Source of the DNA: JACVRW01 sp034664125
Lineage (GTDB): Bacteria > Actinomycetota > Thermoleophilia > Solirubrobacterales > Thermoleophilaceae
Assembly (NCBI GenBank): GCA_034664125.1
Contig: JAXDIG010000033.1
Location: forward strand, 1 to 64,000
Reading direction: 5' to 3'
DNA length: 64,000 bases
Both the position numbers and the translations under genes were made by a program. Shown piece by piece: positions 33,526-42,447 of this stretch. Below the pieces are notes generated by a model. The model saw only the letters and a program-made list of their open reading frames with translations, was not told where the DNA came from and searched no databases. Every line of letters starts with the position of its first letter. Within the stretch, counting starts at the first letter, position 1.

Positions 33526-34799
33526 TCCTTCTCCGTTTCCCGGTTGCGGATGTTGTAAGCCATGCGCGACTGCAGCGACCAGATCTCGATGAACCCGGGG
33601 CTCGCCTGCTGCGAGAACAGCCCGCCGGACTCGCCGAACCCCGCCAGCGCCGGGTCGTACAGGGCGTTGGGGGAGCGGCGCGCCACCGGGCGCACGCTGC
33701 CCTTGAACAGCCGCACGGTGATCTCGCCGGTCACCTGCTCGTTCACCTCGTCCATGAACGCGTTGAGGTCGCTCAGCAGCGGCTCATACCAGAGCCCCGC
33801 GTACACGAGATAGGCCCAGTGCTCGTCCATGCGCGGCTTGAACGTGTTCTGGTGGATCGTGCCGACCAGCTTCTCCAGCTCCTTGTGGGCGGTCAGGACG
33901 ATCGCCGCCGCCGGCACCTCGTAGATGTCGCGCACCTTCAGCCCGACGATGCGGTCCTCGATGTGGTCGACAATTCCCGCACCGTGGCGGGCACCGATCT
34001 CGCCGGCACGCTCGAGCAGGTCCACCAGCCCGAGGGACTCGCCGTTCAGCGACACAGGGACACCGCGCTCGAACCCCACGGTCACGTCCTCCGGCTCGTC
34101 GGGCGCCTCCTCCGGACGCGTCACCAGGTTGAACACGTCGTCGCGCGGCGGCTCCTCGATGTCCTCGATCGGCCCGCCCTCGGACGAGCGGCCCCAGAGG
34201 TTGTCGTCGATCGAGTACGGCGGCGTCTCCGTGCCGCCCTTGACGGGTATCCCGTGCTCGCGCGCGTAGGCGATCTCCTCCTCGCGCCCCATCTGCCAGC
34301 CGCGCACCGGGGCGATTATCTTCATCGCCGGATCTAGCGCGATCACGGTGGACTCGATGCGCACCTGGTCGTTGCCCTTGCCGGTGCACCCGTGGGCGAT
34401 CGTGTCGCAGCCGGTCTTGCGGGCGTACTCGACCGCGAGCTTGGCGATCAGCGGCCGCCCCAGCGCCGTGAAGAGCGGGTAGCCCCCGCCGTAGAGCGCG
34501 TTGGCCTTGATCGCCGGCAGCACGTAGTCGCGCGCGAACTCCTCGCGGGCGTCCACCACGTGGCAGTCGAGCGCCCCCAGGTGGAGGGCCTTGCCTCGGA
34601 TCACCTCGTAGTCCTCGTCGGGCTGGCCGAGGTTGACGGTGAGCGCGACCACCTCCGCCTCGTACTCGTCCTGGATCCACTTGAGCATCACGCTCGTGTC
34701 GAGCCCGCCCGAGTAGAGCAGCAGCACGCGGCCGACCTCGCCGGGCTCAGCCTCGTACGAGGCGGTCTTGCTCAGGGTGCGGCGCTGTGTATCGGCCAT
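33522..34799 (-). CDS. argG: Argininosuccinate synthase
   Basis: ATP-dependent condensation of citrulline with aspartate in arginine synthesis. The 425 aa protein has the PP-loop YSGGLDTS (29-36), LTVNLGQPDEDYEVIRGKAL, AHGCTGKGNDQVRIE and the citrulline/aspartate-binding ETPPYSIDDNLWGRS. It starts about 20 residues earlier than many relatives (SKTASYEAEPGE). A TACCGT hexamer is 10 bases upstream of the ATG, slightly wider than the leaderless pattern. It lies downstream of argCJBD on the same strand, separated by a glutamine amidotransferase gene. argF, argH and argR are not in the window. Confidence 0.96.
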   Translation of the reverse strand: MADTQRRTLSKTASYEAEPGEVGRVLLLYSGGLDTSVMLKWIQDEYEAEVVALTVNLGQPDEDYEVIRGKALHLGALDCHVVDAREEFARDYVLPAIKANALYGGGYPLFTALGRPLIAKLAVEYARKTGCDTIAHGCTGKGNDQVRIESTVIALDPAMKIIAPVRGWQMGREEEIAYAREHGIPVKGGTETPPYSIDDNLWGRSSEGGPIEDIEEPPRDDVFNLVTRPEEAPDEPEDVTVGFERGVPVSLNGESLGLVDLLERAGEIGARHGAGIVDHIEDRIVGLKVRDIYEVPAAAIVLTAHKELEKLVGTIHQNTFKPRMDEHWAYLVYAGLWYEPLLSDLNAFMDEVNEQVTGEITVRLFKGSVRPVARRSPNALYDPALAGFGESGGLFSQQASPGFIEIWSLQSRMAYNIRNRETEKE

Positions 34800-34866
34800 C
34801 GCGGCCGTGACGGTAGCGCAAGCAGCGGGCTCGGCCAGCTGCGCCGCGACTGCCTTTGGCAGCGGG

Positions 34867-35637
34867 TCAGGCGACCATGCGCGGCGCCACGTCGTGCCCG
34901 CGCGCGGCCCTCACCATGCCGCGGAACAGCGACAGATGCTCGGGCCGATCCACCAGGCACTCGGCGTGCCACTGCACCCCGAACGTGAAGCGGCGGCCGG
35001 GGGCCTCGATGGCCTCGACCAGGCCGTCGGGCGCGCGGCCCGCGACGGCCAGCCCGCGCCCGAGCGCGTGCAGCCCTTGGTGATGGAAGGAGTTGACCTC
35101 CACGTAGCGCCTGCCGATCACCTTGGTCAGGCGGCTGGCGCGCGCGAGCGTTACCCGGTGCGAAGGGTCGCCGCTGGCGCTCCCCTGGCGGTGGTTGACC
35201 GCGCCCTCGAGGTCGGGCAGGTGCTGGTGGAGCGAGCCACCCAGCGCCACGTTGAGCACCTGCATACCGCGGCAGATGCCCAGCACCGGCAGGCCGCGCG
35301 CCACGGCGGCGCGCGCCAGCGCCAGCTCGAAGCTGTCGAGCTCGGGCTCTGTCGGGCCGAGCTCGGAGTGCGGCAGCGCCCCGTAGGAGGACGGGTGCAG
35401 GTCGGGCCCACCGGAAAGGCAGACCGCGTCGAGGCGTCCCAGCAGCGTGTCGATCGCGTCCGCGTCGACCGGAGCGAGGATCACGGGCATCCCGCCGGCC
35501 GCGCGCACCGCCTCGAGGTAGCGCTCGCCGAGCGCCAGCTCCGTGCGAGGCGGCTCGCCCTGCACGACCAGCTCGCGGTCCCCGGCGGACCGGACCTCGG
35601 ACGTCGAGACGCCCACGAGTGGCGGCGGGCTCACCAC
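34867..35637 (-). CDS. Class I glutamine amidotransferase, gamma-glutamyl hydrolase-like
   Basis: Peptidase C26/PuuD-like hydrolase of about 256 aa, expected to cleave gamma-glutamyl amides such as gamma-glutamyl-GABA. It has LVGVSTSEVRSAG, the SGGPDLHPSSYG loop, the nucleophile elbow GICRGMQVLNVALGG and the His-Glu pair in FGVQWHAECL. The start is uncertain: GTG codons at 35635-35637 and 35632-35634 follow GAAGGA, while ATG at 35725-35727 would add 30 residues unlike the family. It lies between argD and argG, suggesting cotranscription and a role in glutamate or polyamine recycling (inference). Confidence 0.85.
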   Translation of the reverse strand: MVSPPPLVGVSTSEVRSAGDRELVVQGEPPRTELALGERYLEAVRAAGGMPVILAPVDADAIDTLLGRLDAVCLSGGPDLHPSSYGALPHSELGPTEPELDSFELALARAAVARGLPVLGICRGMQVLNVALGGSLHQHLPDLEGAVNHRQGSASGDPSHRVTLARASRLTKVIGRRYVEVNSFHHQGLHALGRGLAVAGRAPDGLVEAIEAPGRRFTFGVQWHAECLVDRPEHLSLFRGMVRAARGHDVAPRMVA

Positions 35638-35758
35638 GGGATCCGCGTGTCCTTCGGGCTGGGGTGGCGTGACGGCATCCGACCAGCGTGCGACAGATCC
35701 CGCGAATCCGCCAGCTTGCATGAACATCCGCGCCCGCCGCTGGACGAATGGTCGAGCC

Positions 35759-36904
35759 TCAGTGCACGGCGGCGATGCGGCGGACCGCCTCGTCGATGTC
35801 GGCCTCGCTCACGTTCAGCGGCGGCAGGAGGCGCACGGTGTCCGGGCCGGTTGCGTTCAGCACGAGGCGCTGCTCCGCCAGGGCGCGCGCCACCAGGCCG
35901 GGACCGTCGGGCGTGGCGAAGGCGAGCATCAGGCCGATGCCGCGCACGTCCAGGCCGAGCCGCTCCAGCCCGATCCGCAGCCGCTCGCCCTTTGAGCGGA
36001 CGTCCGCGCGGAAGCCGGCGTCCTCCACGACGTCGAGCACGGCGTTGGCCGCGGCCGCCACCACCGGCCCGCCCGCGAATGTCGAGCCGTGGTCGCCAGG
36101 CTCGAGCACGTCGGACACCTCGGGGGTCGCGATGCACGCCCCGATCGGCAGCCCGCCGCCGAGGCCCTTCGCGAGCGTCATCAGGTCGGGCCTGACCCCC
36201 GCGTGCTCGAAGCCCCAGAGCTCTCCGGTGCGCCCGAGCCCGCACTGGATCTCGTCGCAGATCAGCAGCGCCCCGTGCTCGTCGCAGGCCAGGCGGGCCG
36301 CCTCGAGCAGCCCGCTCTCCAGCGGATGGATGCCGCCCTCGCCCTGCACGGCCTCCACGATCACCGCGGCGGTGCGGTCGGTGACGGCCCCGAGCAGCGC
36401 CTCGGGGTCGTCCGCCGGCACCGCCCGGAAGCCGGGCACGAGCGGCGCGAACGGCGCCTGCTTGGCCTCCTGCGGGGTGGCCGACAGCGCTCCATAGGTG
36501 CGCCCGTGGAACCCGCGCTCGAGCACGACGAAGTCGCCGCCGGCGCGCCGCTTGCGTGCCAGCTTGAGCGCGCACTCGATCGCCTCGGCGCCGGAGTTGG
36601 CGAAGAACACCTTGCCGCCCAGCGACAGCTCGGACAGCCGCGCGGCCAGCCGCATCGGCGGCTCGGTGTAGAAGAGGTTGCCCACGTGCATCAGGCGGCC
36701 CGCCTGATCGCGCACGGCATCCACCACCCCCGGGTGGCAGTGGCCCAGCAGCGACACCGAGATCCCGCACAGGAAGTCGAGGTACTCGTTGCCCTCGTCG
36801 TCCCACAGTCGCGTGGCCTCGCCGCGCACGAACTCGACCGGGTTGCGGGCGTAGGTGCCCATCACCGCGTCGCGCTCCAGCTCTTGCAGGCTGCTCAGGG
36901 CCAC
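35759..36904 (-). CDS. argD: Acetylornithine aminotransferase
   Basis: PLP transaminase converting N-acetylglutamate semialdehyde to N-acetylornithine. The 381 aa protein has VMGTYARNPVEFVRGEATRL, FFANSGAEAIECALKLAR, FHGRTYGALSATPQ, LLICDEIQCGLGRTG and the PLP Lys in LMTLAKGLGGGLPIGA. The GTG at 36902-36904 overlaps the end of argB by 10 bases and gives the expected N-terminal helix (SLQELERDAV). Fourth gene of argC-J-B-D. Confidence 0.94.
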   Translation of the reverse strand: MALSSLQELERDAVMGTYARNPVEFVRGEATRLWDDEGNEYLDFLCGISVSLLGHCHPGVVDAVRDQAGRLMHVGNLFYTEPPMRLAARLSELSLGGKVFFANSGAEAIECALKLARKRRAGGDFVVLERGFHGRTYGALSATPQEAKQAPFAPLVPGFRAVPADDPEALLGAVTDRTAAVIVEAVQGEGGIHPLESGLLEAARLACDEHGALLICDEIQCGLGRTGELWGFEHAGVRPDLMTLAKGLGGGLPIGACIATPEVSDVLEPGDHGSTFAGGPVVAAAANAVLDVVEDAGFRADVRSKGERLRIGLERLGLDVRGIGLMLAFATPDGPGLVARALAEQRLVLNATGPDTVRLLPPLNVSEADIDEAVRRIAAVH

Positions 36905-37737
36905 AACTTGGTTCCGATGCCCTCGTTCGTGAACAGCTCCAGCAACAGGGAGTGCGGCTGGCGGCCGTCGATGATGTGCGCGTTGCCGACCCCCGCCTCG
37001 AGCGCCTGCACACAAGCCTCCAGCTTGGGCCGCATGCCACCGGCCACCTTCGGCAGGCGCTCGCGCACCTCGGCGGCAGTGGCCTCGGAGATGCGGCTGT
37101 CCGGGTCGTCGGGGTCGGCCCGCCAGCCCTCGACGTCGGTCAGGAAGATCACCTTGAAGGCGCCGAGCGCCTTCGCCACGGCCGCGGCGGCAGCGTCGGC
37201 GTTGACGTTGTAGGAATTGCCCTCGCGGTCGGCGCCGACCGACGCCACCACCGGGATGTAGTCCTCGGCGATGTGCAGCAGCACGCCGGCGTCCACCTGC
37301 TCGATCTGGCCGACGAAGCCGATGTCCGTCTGGTCCGCCGCGAGCTGCTTGCGCACCGTGAACAGCAGCCCGTCGTCGCCGCACAACCCGACGGCGGGCT
37401 GCCCGTGCCGGTTGATGCGCAGCACGATGTCCTTGTTCTGCTTGCCGACGAGCACCATCTTCGCGACCTCCACCGTCGCGGCGTCGGACACGCGCAGGCC
37501 GTCGACGAACTTCACCTCCATGCCGAGCCGCTCCATGTAGCTGGTGATGTCGGGACCGCCCCCGTGCACCACCACCGGGTTCAGCCCGACGTACTTGAGC
37601 AGGACCACGTCGCGCGCGAACTCCTCCTTGAGCTCGGGATCGGTCATGGCCGCGCCGCCGTACTTGATCACCACGGTCTTCCCGTGGAAGTCACGGATGT
37701 AGGGCAGGGCCTCCAGGAGGGTCGCGACATCTCTCAT
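36895..37737 (-). CDS. argB: Acetylglutamate kinase
   Basis: Phosphorylates N-acetylglutamate, the committed and usually arginine-inhibited step. The 280 aa protein has the nucleotide-binding IKYGGAAM with Lys25, LKYVGLNPVVVHGGGPDIT, YNVNADAAAAAVAKALGA and IFLTDVEGW. The N-terminal helix (MRDVATLLEALPYIRDFHG), found in arginine-sensitive hexameric forms, suggests feedback inhibition. The ATG overlaps the argJ stop by 4 bases. Confidence 0.96.
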   Translation of the reverse strand: MRDVATLLEALPYIRDFHGKTVVIKYGGAAMTDPELKEEFARDVVLLKYVGLNPVVVHGGGPDITSYMERLGMEVKFVDGLRVSDAATVEVAKMVLVGKQNKDIVLRINRHGQPAVGLCGDDGLLFTVRKQLAADQTDIGFVGQIEQVDAGVLLHIAEDYIPVVASVGADREGNSYNVNADAAAAAVAKALGAFKVIFLTDVEGWRADPDDPDSRISEATAAEVRERLPKVAGGMRPKLEACVQALEAGVGNAHIIDGRQPHSLLLELFTNEGIGTKLWP

Positions 37738-38981
37738 GACGTGTACTCCGCGTTGAAGCGGGCGTATTCGGGGCTGAGGTCGCTGAAGAAGACCTCGCTC
37801 GCCCCGCCTTCGCCCGGGATTGTGAGCAGGTACTCGACCTCGTCGCCGGACACCAGGTCGTCCAGCTCGCGCAGGTCGGCGGCCGACAGGCCGATCGCGT
37901 CGCCCGCCGACACCAGCTGGCGCCCCTCGATCTCGAGGTCGGCGACGAACGGGTCGCCGGGCGGCCAGGCCTGACCGGCCGCCTGCAGGATGCGGCCGAA
38001 GTTGGGGTCGCCGCCGTGCAGGGCGGTCTTGACCAGCGGGGAGTTGGCGATCGAGCGCGCGATCGCCTCGACCGCGTCGGGCCGGCCCTCCACGACGATC
38101 CGCCCCACGCGCCGGGAGCCCTCGCCGTCGGCCACGATCTCGAGCGCCAGCTGGCGCAGCAGGGCGTCCAGCGCCTCGCCGAGGAGCAGCTCGTCGGGGC
38201 TCTCGGGCTCCACGCGCACGCCCGATGCCCCGCCCGCGAAGGCGAACACGGTGTCGCTGGTGGACAGCTGGCCGTCCACCGAGATGCGGTCGAACGAGCG
38301 CTTGACGCACACGCCGGTGAGCAGGTCGATCGTCTCGGCTTCGAGCTCGGCGTCGGTCTGCACGAAGCAGAACATGGTGGCGTGGCGCGGCTGGATCATT
38401 CCGGCTCCCTTCGCCTGGGCCGCGAGCCGCACGCGCCCGCTGCCGAGCTCCACCTCCAGGCAGGCGCGCTTGGGGCCCTTGTCGCTCGAGAGGATCGCGG
38501 CGGAGAAGTCGGCGGCGTCGTCCCCGAGGCTCGCGCACGCGGCCCGCACCCCGGTTAAGACGGGCTCGCGCGGCAGCTCGATCCCGATCACCCCCGTGGA
38601 CGCCACGCCCGCCTGCGCCGGCTCGATCCCGAGCTCCTCGCCAGCCGCGGCCTGCATCGCCAGCGCCGTGTCGAGGCCGCGCTGGCCGTCGCCCACGTTG
38701 GAGCCGCCCGAGTTGGCCGCCACGGCCCGCAGGCGGCCGAGGTCGGATTGCCTCGACACGATCACGGGCGCGCCGACGCGGGCGTTGGTCGTGAAGCGCG
38801 CGGCGGAGACGGTGTCGGGCCCGTCCGACACGAGCACACCCACATCGAGGCCCTCGGGCTTCAGGCCCGCCGCGACGCCGGCCGCGCGGAAGCCGGCCGG
38901 CAGGGCATGCGAGTCCAGCTCGGATACGTGCTCTGGGGCGTCGATCCAGCGCGAGCGGAAGAAGCTGGTGGCGGCGCTCAC
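37734..38981 (-). CDS. argJ: Glutamate N-acetyltransferase / N-acetylglutamate synthase
   Basis: Recycles acetyl groups from N-acetylornithine to glutamate; bifunctional forms also use acetyl-CoA. The 415 aa precursor has the autocleavage site before Thr202 in KGAGMIQPRHATMF (usually PxMATM; here His replaces Met). It also has AANSGGSNVGDGQRGL, VASTGVIG and the C-terminal ALHGGDPNFGRILQAAG. About 14 residues are added at the N-terminus. GTG overlaps the argC stop (GTGA). Its presence means the cyclic arginine pathway is used. Confidence 0.94.
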   Translation of the reverse strand: MSAATSFFRSRWIDAPEHVSELDSHALPAGFRAAGVAAGLKPEGLDVGVLVSDGPDTVSAARFTTNARVGAPVIVSRQSDLGRLRAVAANSGGSNVGDGQRGLDTALAMQAAAGEELGIEPAQAGVASTGVIGIELPREPVLTGVRAACASLGDDAADFSAAILSSDKGPKRACLEVELGSGRVRLAAQAKGAGMIQPRHATMFCFVQTDAELEAETIDLLTGVCVKRSFDRISVDGQLSTSDTVFAFAGGASGVRVEPESPDELLLGEALDALLRQLALEIVADGEGSRRVGRIVVEGRPDAVEAIARSIANSPLVKTALHGGDPNFGRILQAAGQAWPPGDPFVADLEIEGRQLVSAGDAIGLSAADLRELDDLVSGDEVEYLLTIPGEGGASEVFFSDLSPEYARFNAEYTS

Positions 38982-39958
38982 CGAAGCCCCTCAGTCTCGC
39001 CCAACCCGAGCATCAGGTTGAGATCCTGAACCGCCTGGCCGGCGGCGCCCTTCCAGAGGTTGTCGATCGCGCAGAAGGCCAGCACCCGCTCGTTGACCAC
39101 GGTCACCTGCACCGTGGCCCGATTGGTGTCGCGCACGTCGCGCGTGCGCGGGGGGCCGGTCACGACGTCGACGAACGGCTCGTCGCGATAGGCCTCGTGG
39201 AAGAGCTCCTGGGCCTCCGCCGCGGTGATCGGCTGCGACGGACGCGCGTAACAGCTGGCGAGGATTCCCTGGTCGATCGGCAGCAGGTGCGCCACGAAGC
39301 TGAAGTGGACTCCGGGCAGCTCCTGCTCGAGCTCCGCGCTGTGGCGGTGACCTTCGACCTTGTAGGCGTTGACGTTGTCGACGACCGACACGAAATGCGT
39401 CTCCTCGGTGGCCTCCCGGCCGGCCCCGGACACGCCGGCCTTGATGTCGACGGCCGCCTCGTCGATGCGCCCCCGCAGCGGCAGCAACGCGAGCAGCGCG
39501 GCGGTCGAGTTGCAGCCCGGGCCGGCCACCAGGTCGGCCGCGCGGATCTGCTCGCGGTGCAGCTCGGGCAGGCCGTAGACGGCCTCGTCGAGCAGCTCGG
39601 GCGCCTGGTGGGGCTGGTACCACCGCTCGTAGCGCGCCTGGTCGAGCCGGAAGTCCGCGGACAGGTCGACCACCTTCAGACCCCGCTCGCGCAGCGCCTT
39701 GACGGCCAGGGCGGCGGCCTGGTGCGGGTAGGCGACGAGCGCCGCGCCGGCACGCTCGGCGACGACGTCCGGATCGAACTCCTCCATCGTGAGGGGCACG
39801 CGATAGCGCGCGTAGACCTCGTCGTGGCGCCGCCCCGCATCGCTGCGCGCCGTGAGCGCCGTGAGCTCAAGCGACGGGTGCTCGTTCACGATGTGGGCGC
39901 ACAGGGCGCCACCGAAGCCGCCCGCCCCAACGACGGCAACCGGGTGCTCACCGGCCAT
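38978..39958 (-). CDS. argC: N-acetyl-gamma-glutamyl-phosphate reductase
   Basis: NADPH-dependent reductase forming N-acetylglutamate semialdehyde. The 326 aa protein has a Rossmann motif VVGAGGFGGALCAHI, DLSADFRLD, the catalytic Cys149 in GPGCNSTAALLAL and HFSFVAHLLPIDQGIL. The Cys context GCNSTA differs from the more usual GCYPTA and is closer to ArgC/LysY forms of Thermus and archaea. GGGAGG 8 bases upstream fixes the ATG at 39956-39958. First of argC-J-B-D, 50 bases after pheT on the same strand. Confidence 0.94.
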   Translation of the reverse strand: MAGEHPVAVVGAGGFGGALCAHIVNEHPSLELTALTARSDAGRRHDEVYARYRVPLTMEEFDPDVVAERAGAALVAYPHQAAALAVKALRERGLKVVDLSADFRLDQARYERWYQPHQAPELLDEAVYGLPELHREQIRAADLVAGPGCNSTAALLALLPLRGRIDEAAVDIKAGVSGAGREATEETHFVSVVDNVNAYKVEGHRHSAELEQELPGVHFSFVAHLLPIDQGILASCYARPSQPITAAEAQELFHEAYRDEPFVDVVTGPPRTRDVRDTNRATVQVTVVNERVLAFCAIDNLWKGAAGQAVQDLNLMLGLGETEGLR

Positions 39959-40008
39959 GCCGCCCACCTCCCTGCCGCGGGCCGCCTGGGTTGCCGCTGC
40001 TCGGACCG

Positions 40009-42447
40009 TCAACCACGCAGCCGCCCCCCAAGCGCCGCCAGCCACGCCTCGATCGACACGCGGCGTTCGGCCACCTCGGGATCGGTGAGGGTGCGGTCCG
40101 GAGAGCGGAACTCCAGCCGCAGTGCCAGCGACTTCTCACCCTCCCCCACCTGCTCGCCGCGGTACACGTCGAAGATCTCCACTCCCGCCAGCAGGGCACC
40201 GCCGCCGTCCCGGATCGCGGCCACCACGGCGGCGGCCGGCGTCTCGTCGGGCACCACCACCGCGATGTCCTGAAGCACCGACGGGAAGCTCGTCACGTCG
40301 CTGTAGACGCGCTCGGCGTGCTCCGTCAGATCGGCCACGGCGTCCATGTCGATCTCGAAGCCGGCGACCGGGCCACCAAGGTCCCACCCGGCGGCGACGG
40401 TCGGGTGGAGCTCCCCTACCCAGCCGATGTTCCGGTCGTCGACGGCAGCCACCACGGAGGCGGCCCGGCCCGGGTGCAGGAACGGCTCCGCCGAGGGCTC
40501 GGCGCGCCACTCGACGCCCGCCACCTCCAGCACCGCCTCCAGCACTGCCCGCGCGCTGAAGAAGTCCGCCGCGCGGGCCTCGGTGCGCCACCCGCCCGGG
40601 AGCGCCTGCGTCTGCAGCACGGCGAGGTGGTGGCGCTCGTCCGCCGGCAGCTTTCCACCCGGCGACCCGTTGGGCGGGTCGTCGAGCGGCCCCGATGGGC
40701 GGTACACGTGCGCGGACTCGAACAGCGCCAGCGCCGGTCGCCCGTGCGCCGCGTTGTGGCGGGCCGCGTCGAGCAGCCCTGGCAGCAGCAGCGGCCGCAT
40801 CGCGCTCTGGTCCTCGCTGAGCGGGTTCTCGAGGCGCAGCACCGGCTGATCGGCGAGCCGCAGCCGCTCGAGCGCGCGCGGCGACGTGAACGAATAGGCG
40901 ATGCATTCGTCGAGCCCTCGGTCGCGCAGGAGGTCCTCGACGCGCCGGCGCAGCCGCTGGCTCGGCGTCAGGCGACCGACGGCCGCCCGGCGTGCCGGCA
41001 GCGTGGTGGGCAGCTTGTCCAGGCCGTGGATGCGGGCGACCTCCTCGATCAGGTCGGCCTCGCGCTGCACGTCGCTGTCGCGCCAGGGCGGGACGGTGAC
41101 CGCGAAGCGGCCGTCCTCCGGCCGCGGCGCGAAGCCGAGCCGGTCGAGAATTCCCTGAACGTCCTCGGAGGGCACCTGCTTGCCCAGCAGCTTCTCCATG
41201 CGGGCAAGCCGCAGCTCCACGTTGCGCGGCGGCGACGGATGCGGATAGACGTCAACGGTGCCTGGCACCAGGCGCGCCCCGCACAGGTCCACCATCAGTC
41301 GCGCCGCCAGCCGCTGGGCGGCGATCGCCTGTTCGGGGTGGAGCTGCTTCTCGAAGCGCGCCGACGCCTCTGTGCGCAGCCCGAGCGCCTTCGACGTGCG
41401 CATGATGTTCGGCCCCACCCAGGTGGCCGTCTCCATCAGCACGCGCGTGGTGGTGTCGGACACCTCCGAAACCTGGCCCCCCATGATCCCCGCGATGCCG
41501 CTCGGGCCCTCGGCGTCGCAGACCAGGGCCATCTCGGAGGTGAACACGCGCTCCGTGCCGTCGAGCGTGACCATGCGCTCGCCGTCGGCCGCCCGGCGCA
41601 CGACGATGCGCCCGCCGCGCACCTCGTCGAGGTCGAACGCGTGCAGCGGCTGGGCGGTGCAGAGCATCACGTAGTTGGTGATGTCGACGACGTTCGAGAT
41701 CGGCCGCTGGCCGGCGGCCGTCAGCCGCTGCTTGAGCCACAGCGGCGACGGACCGATCTGGACGTCTTCGAACACGCGCGCGGTGAAGCGCAGGCAGATC
41801 TCGGGGTCTATCTCGATCGAGACGTGCTCCTCGGCAGAGTCGTCGCCGCGCGGGACGGCGTCGGCCTCGGTGGGGTCCGGGGCGAGCGGCGCGGCCGTGA
41901 CCGCGTGCAGGTCGCGCGCCACGCCGTAGACGCCCATCAGGTCGGGCCGGTTGGGCGTGACCTCCAGCTCGAGCACCTCGTCGGCGATCGGCATGTGCTG
42001 GTCCAGCGGCGCGCCGACCGGCACGTCGCCGTCGAGCACCATGATCCCGAGGTGGTCCTCGCCGATGCCGACCTCGTCCTCCGCCAGGATCATCCCGCTG
42101 GACACCACGCCGCGCAGTTTCGCCTCGCCGAGCGTGGAGCCGTCGGGCATGATCGCGCCCGGCAGCGCCACCGCCACCGTCTGCCCGGCGGCGACGTTCG
42201 GCGCACCGCAGACGATCGTCTGCGGCTCGCCGCGTCCGACGTCGACCCTGCAGACCGTCAGCCGGTCGGCGTCCGGGTGCCGCTCCGCATCGAGCACGCG
42301 ACCGGTCACGAACTCGGACCCGGCTCCGACGCCGACCCGGTGCAGCCGCTCGAGCTTGTCGCCGGCCATCGTGAGCCGGTCCGCGGCCTCCTCGGCCGCC
42401 AGGCCGGGGTCGCAGTACGAGCGCAGCCAGGAGAACGGGACCCTCAT
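40009..42447 (-). CDS. pheT: Phenylalanyl-tRNA synthetase beta subunit
   Basis: Large subunit of the (alpha-beta)2 enzyme; binds tRNA(Phe) and edits Tyr-tRNA(Phe). The 812 aa protein begins MRVPFSWLRSYCDPGLAAEE, then an EMAP-like tRNA-binding domain (EFVTGRVLDAERHPDADRL), the B3/B4 editing domain (SNVVDITNYVMLCTAQPLHA), B5 and a catalytic-like domain, and ends with a ferredoxin-fold anticodon-binding domain (VTSFPSVLQDIAVVVPDET). The ATG overlaps the pheS stop by 4 bases. Confidence 0.96.
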   Translation of the reverse strand: MRVPFSWLRSYCDPGLAAEEAADRLTMAGDKLERLHRVGVGAGSEFVTGRVLDAERHPDADRLTVCRVDVGRGEPQTIVCGAPNVAAGQTVAVALPGAIMPDGSTLGEAKLRGVVSSGMILAEDEVGIGEDHLGIMVLDGDVPVGAPLDQHMPIADEVLELEVTPNRPDLMGVYGVARDLHAVTAAPLAPDPTEADAVPRGDDSAEEHVSIEIDPEICLRFTARVFEDVQIGPSPLWLKQRLTAAGQRPISNVVDITNYVMLCTAQPLHAFDLDEVRGGRIVVRRAADGERMVTLDGTERVFTSEMALVCDAEGPSGIAGIMGGQVSEVSDTTTRVLMETATWVGPNIMRTSKALGLRTEASARFEKQLHPEQAIAAQRLAARLMVDLCGARLVPGTVDVYPHPSPPRNVELRLARMEKLLGKQVPSEDVQGILDRLGFAPRPEDGRFAVTVPPWRDSDVQREADLIEEVARIHGLDKLPTTLPARRAAVGRLTPSQRLRRRVEDLLRDRGLDECIAYSFTSPRALERLRLADQPVLRLENPLSEDQSAMRPLLLPGLLDAARHNAAHGRPALALFESAHVYRPSGPLDDPPNGSPGGKLPADERHHLAVLQTQALPGGWRTEARAADFFSARAVLEAVLEVAGVEWRAEPSAEPFLHPGRAASVVAAVDDRNIGWVGELHPTVAAGWDLGGPVAGFEIDMDAVADLTEHAERVYSDVTSFPSVLQDIAVVVPDETPAAAVVAAIRDGGGALLAGVEIFDVYRGEQVGEGEKSLALRLEFRSPDRTLTDPEVAERRVSIEAWLAALGGRLRG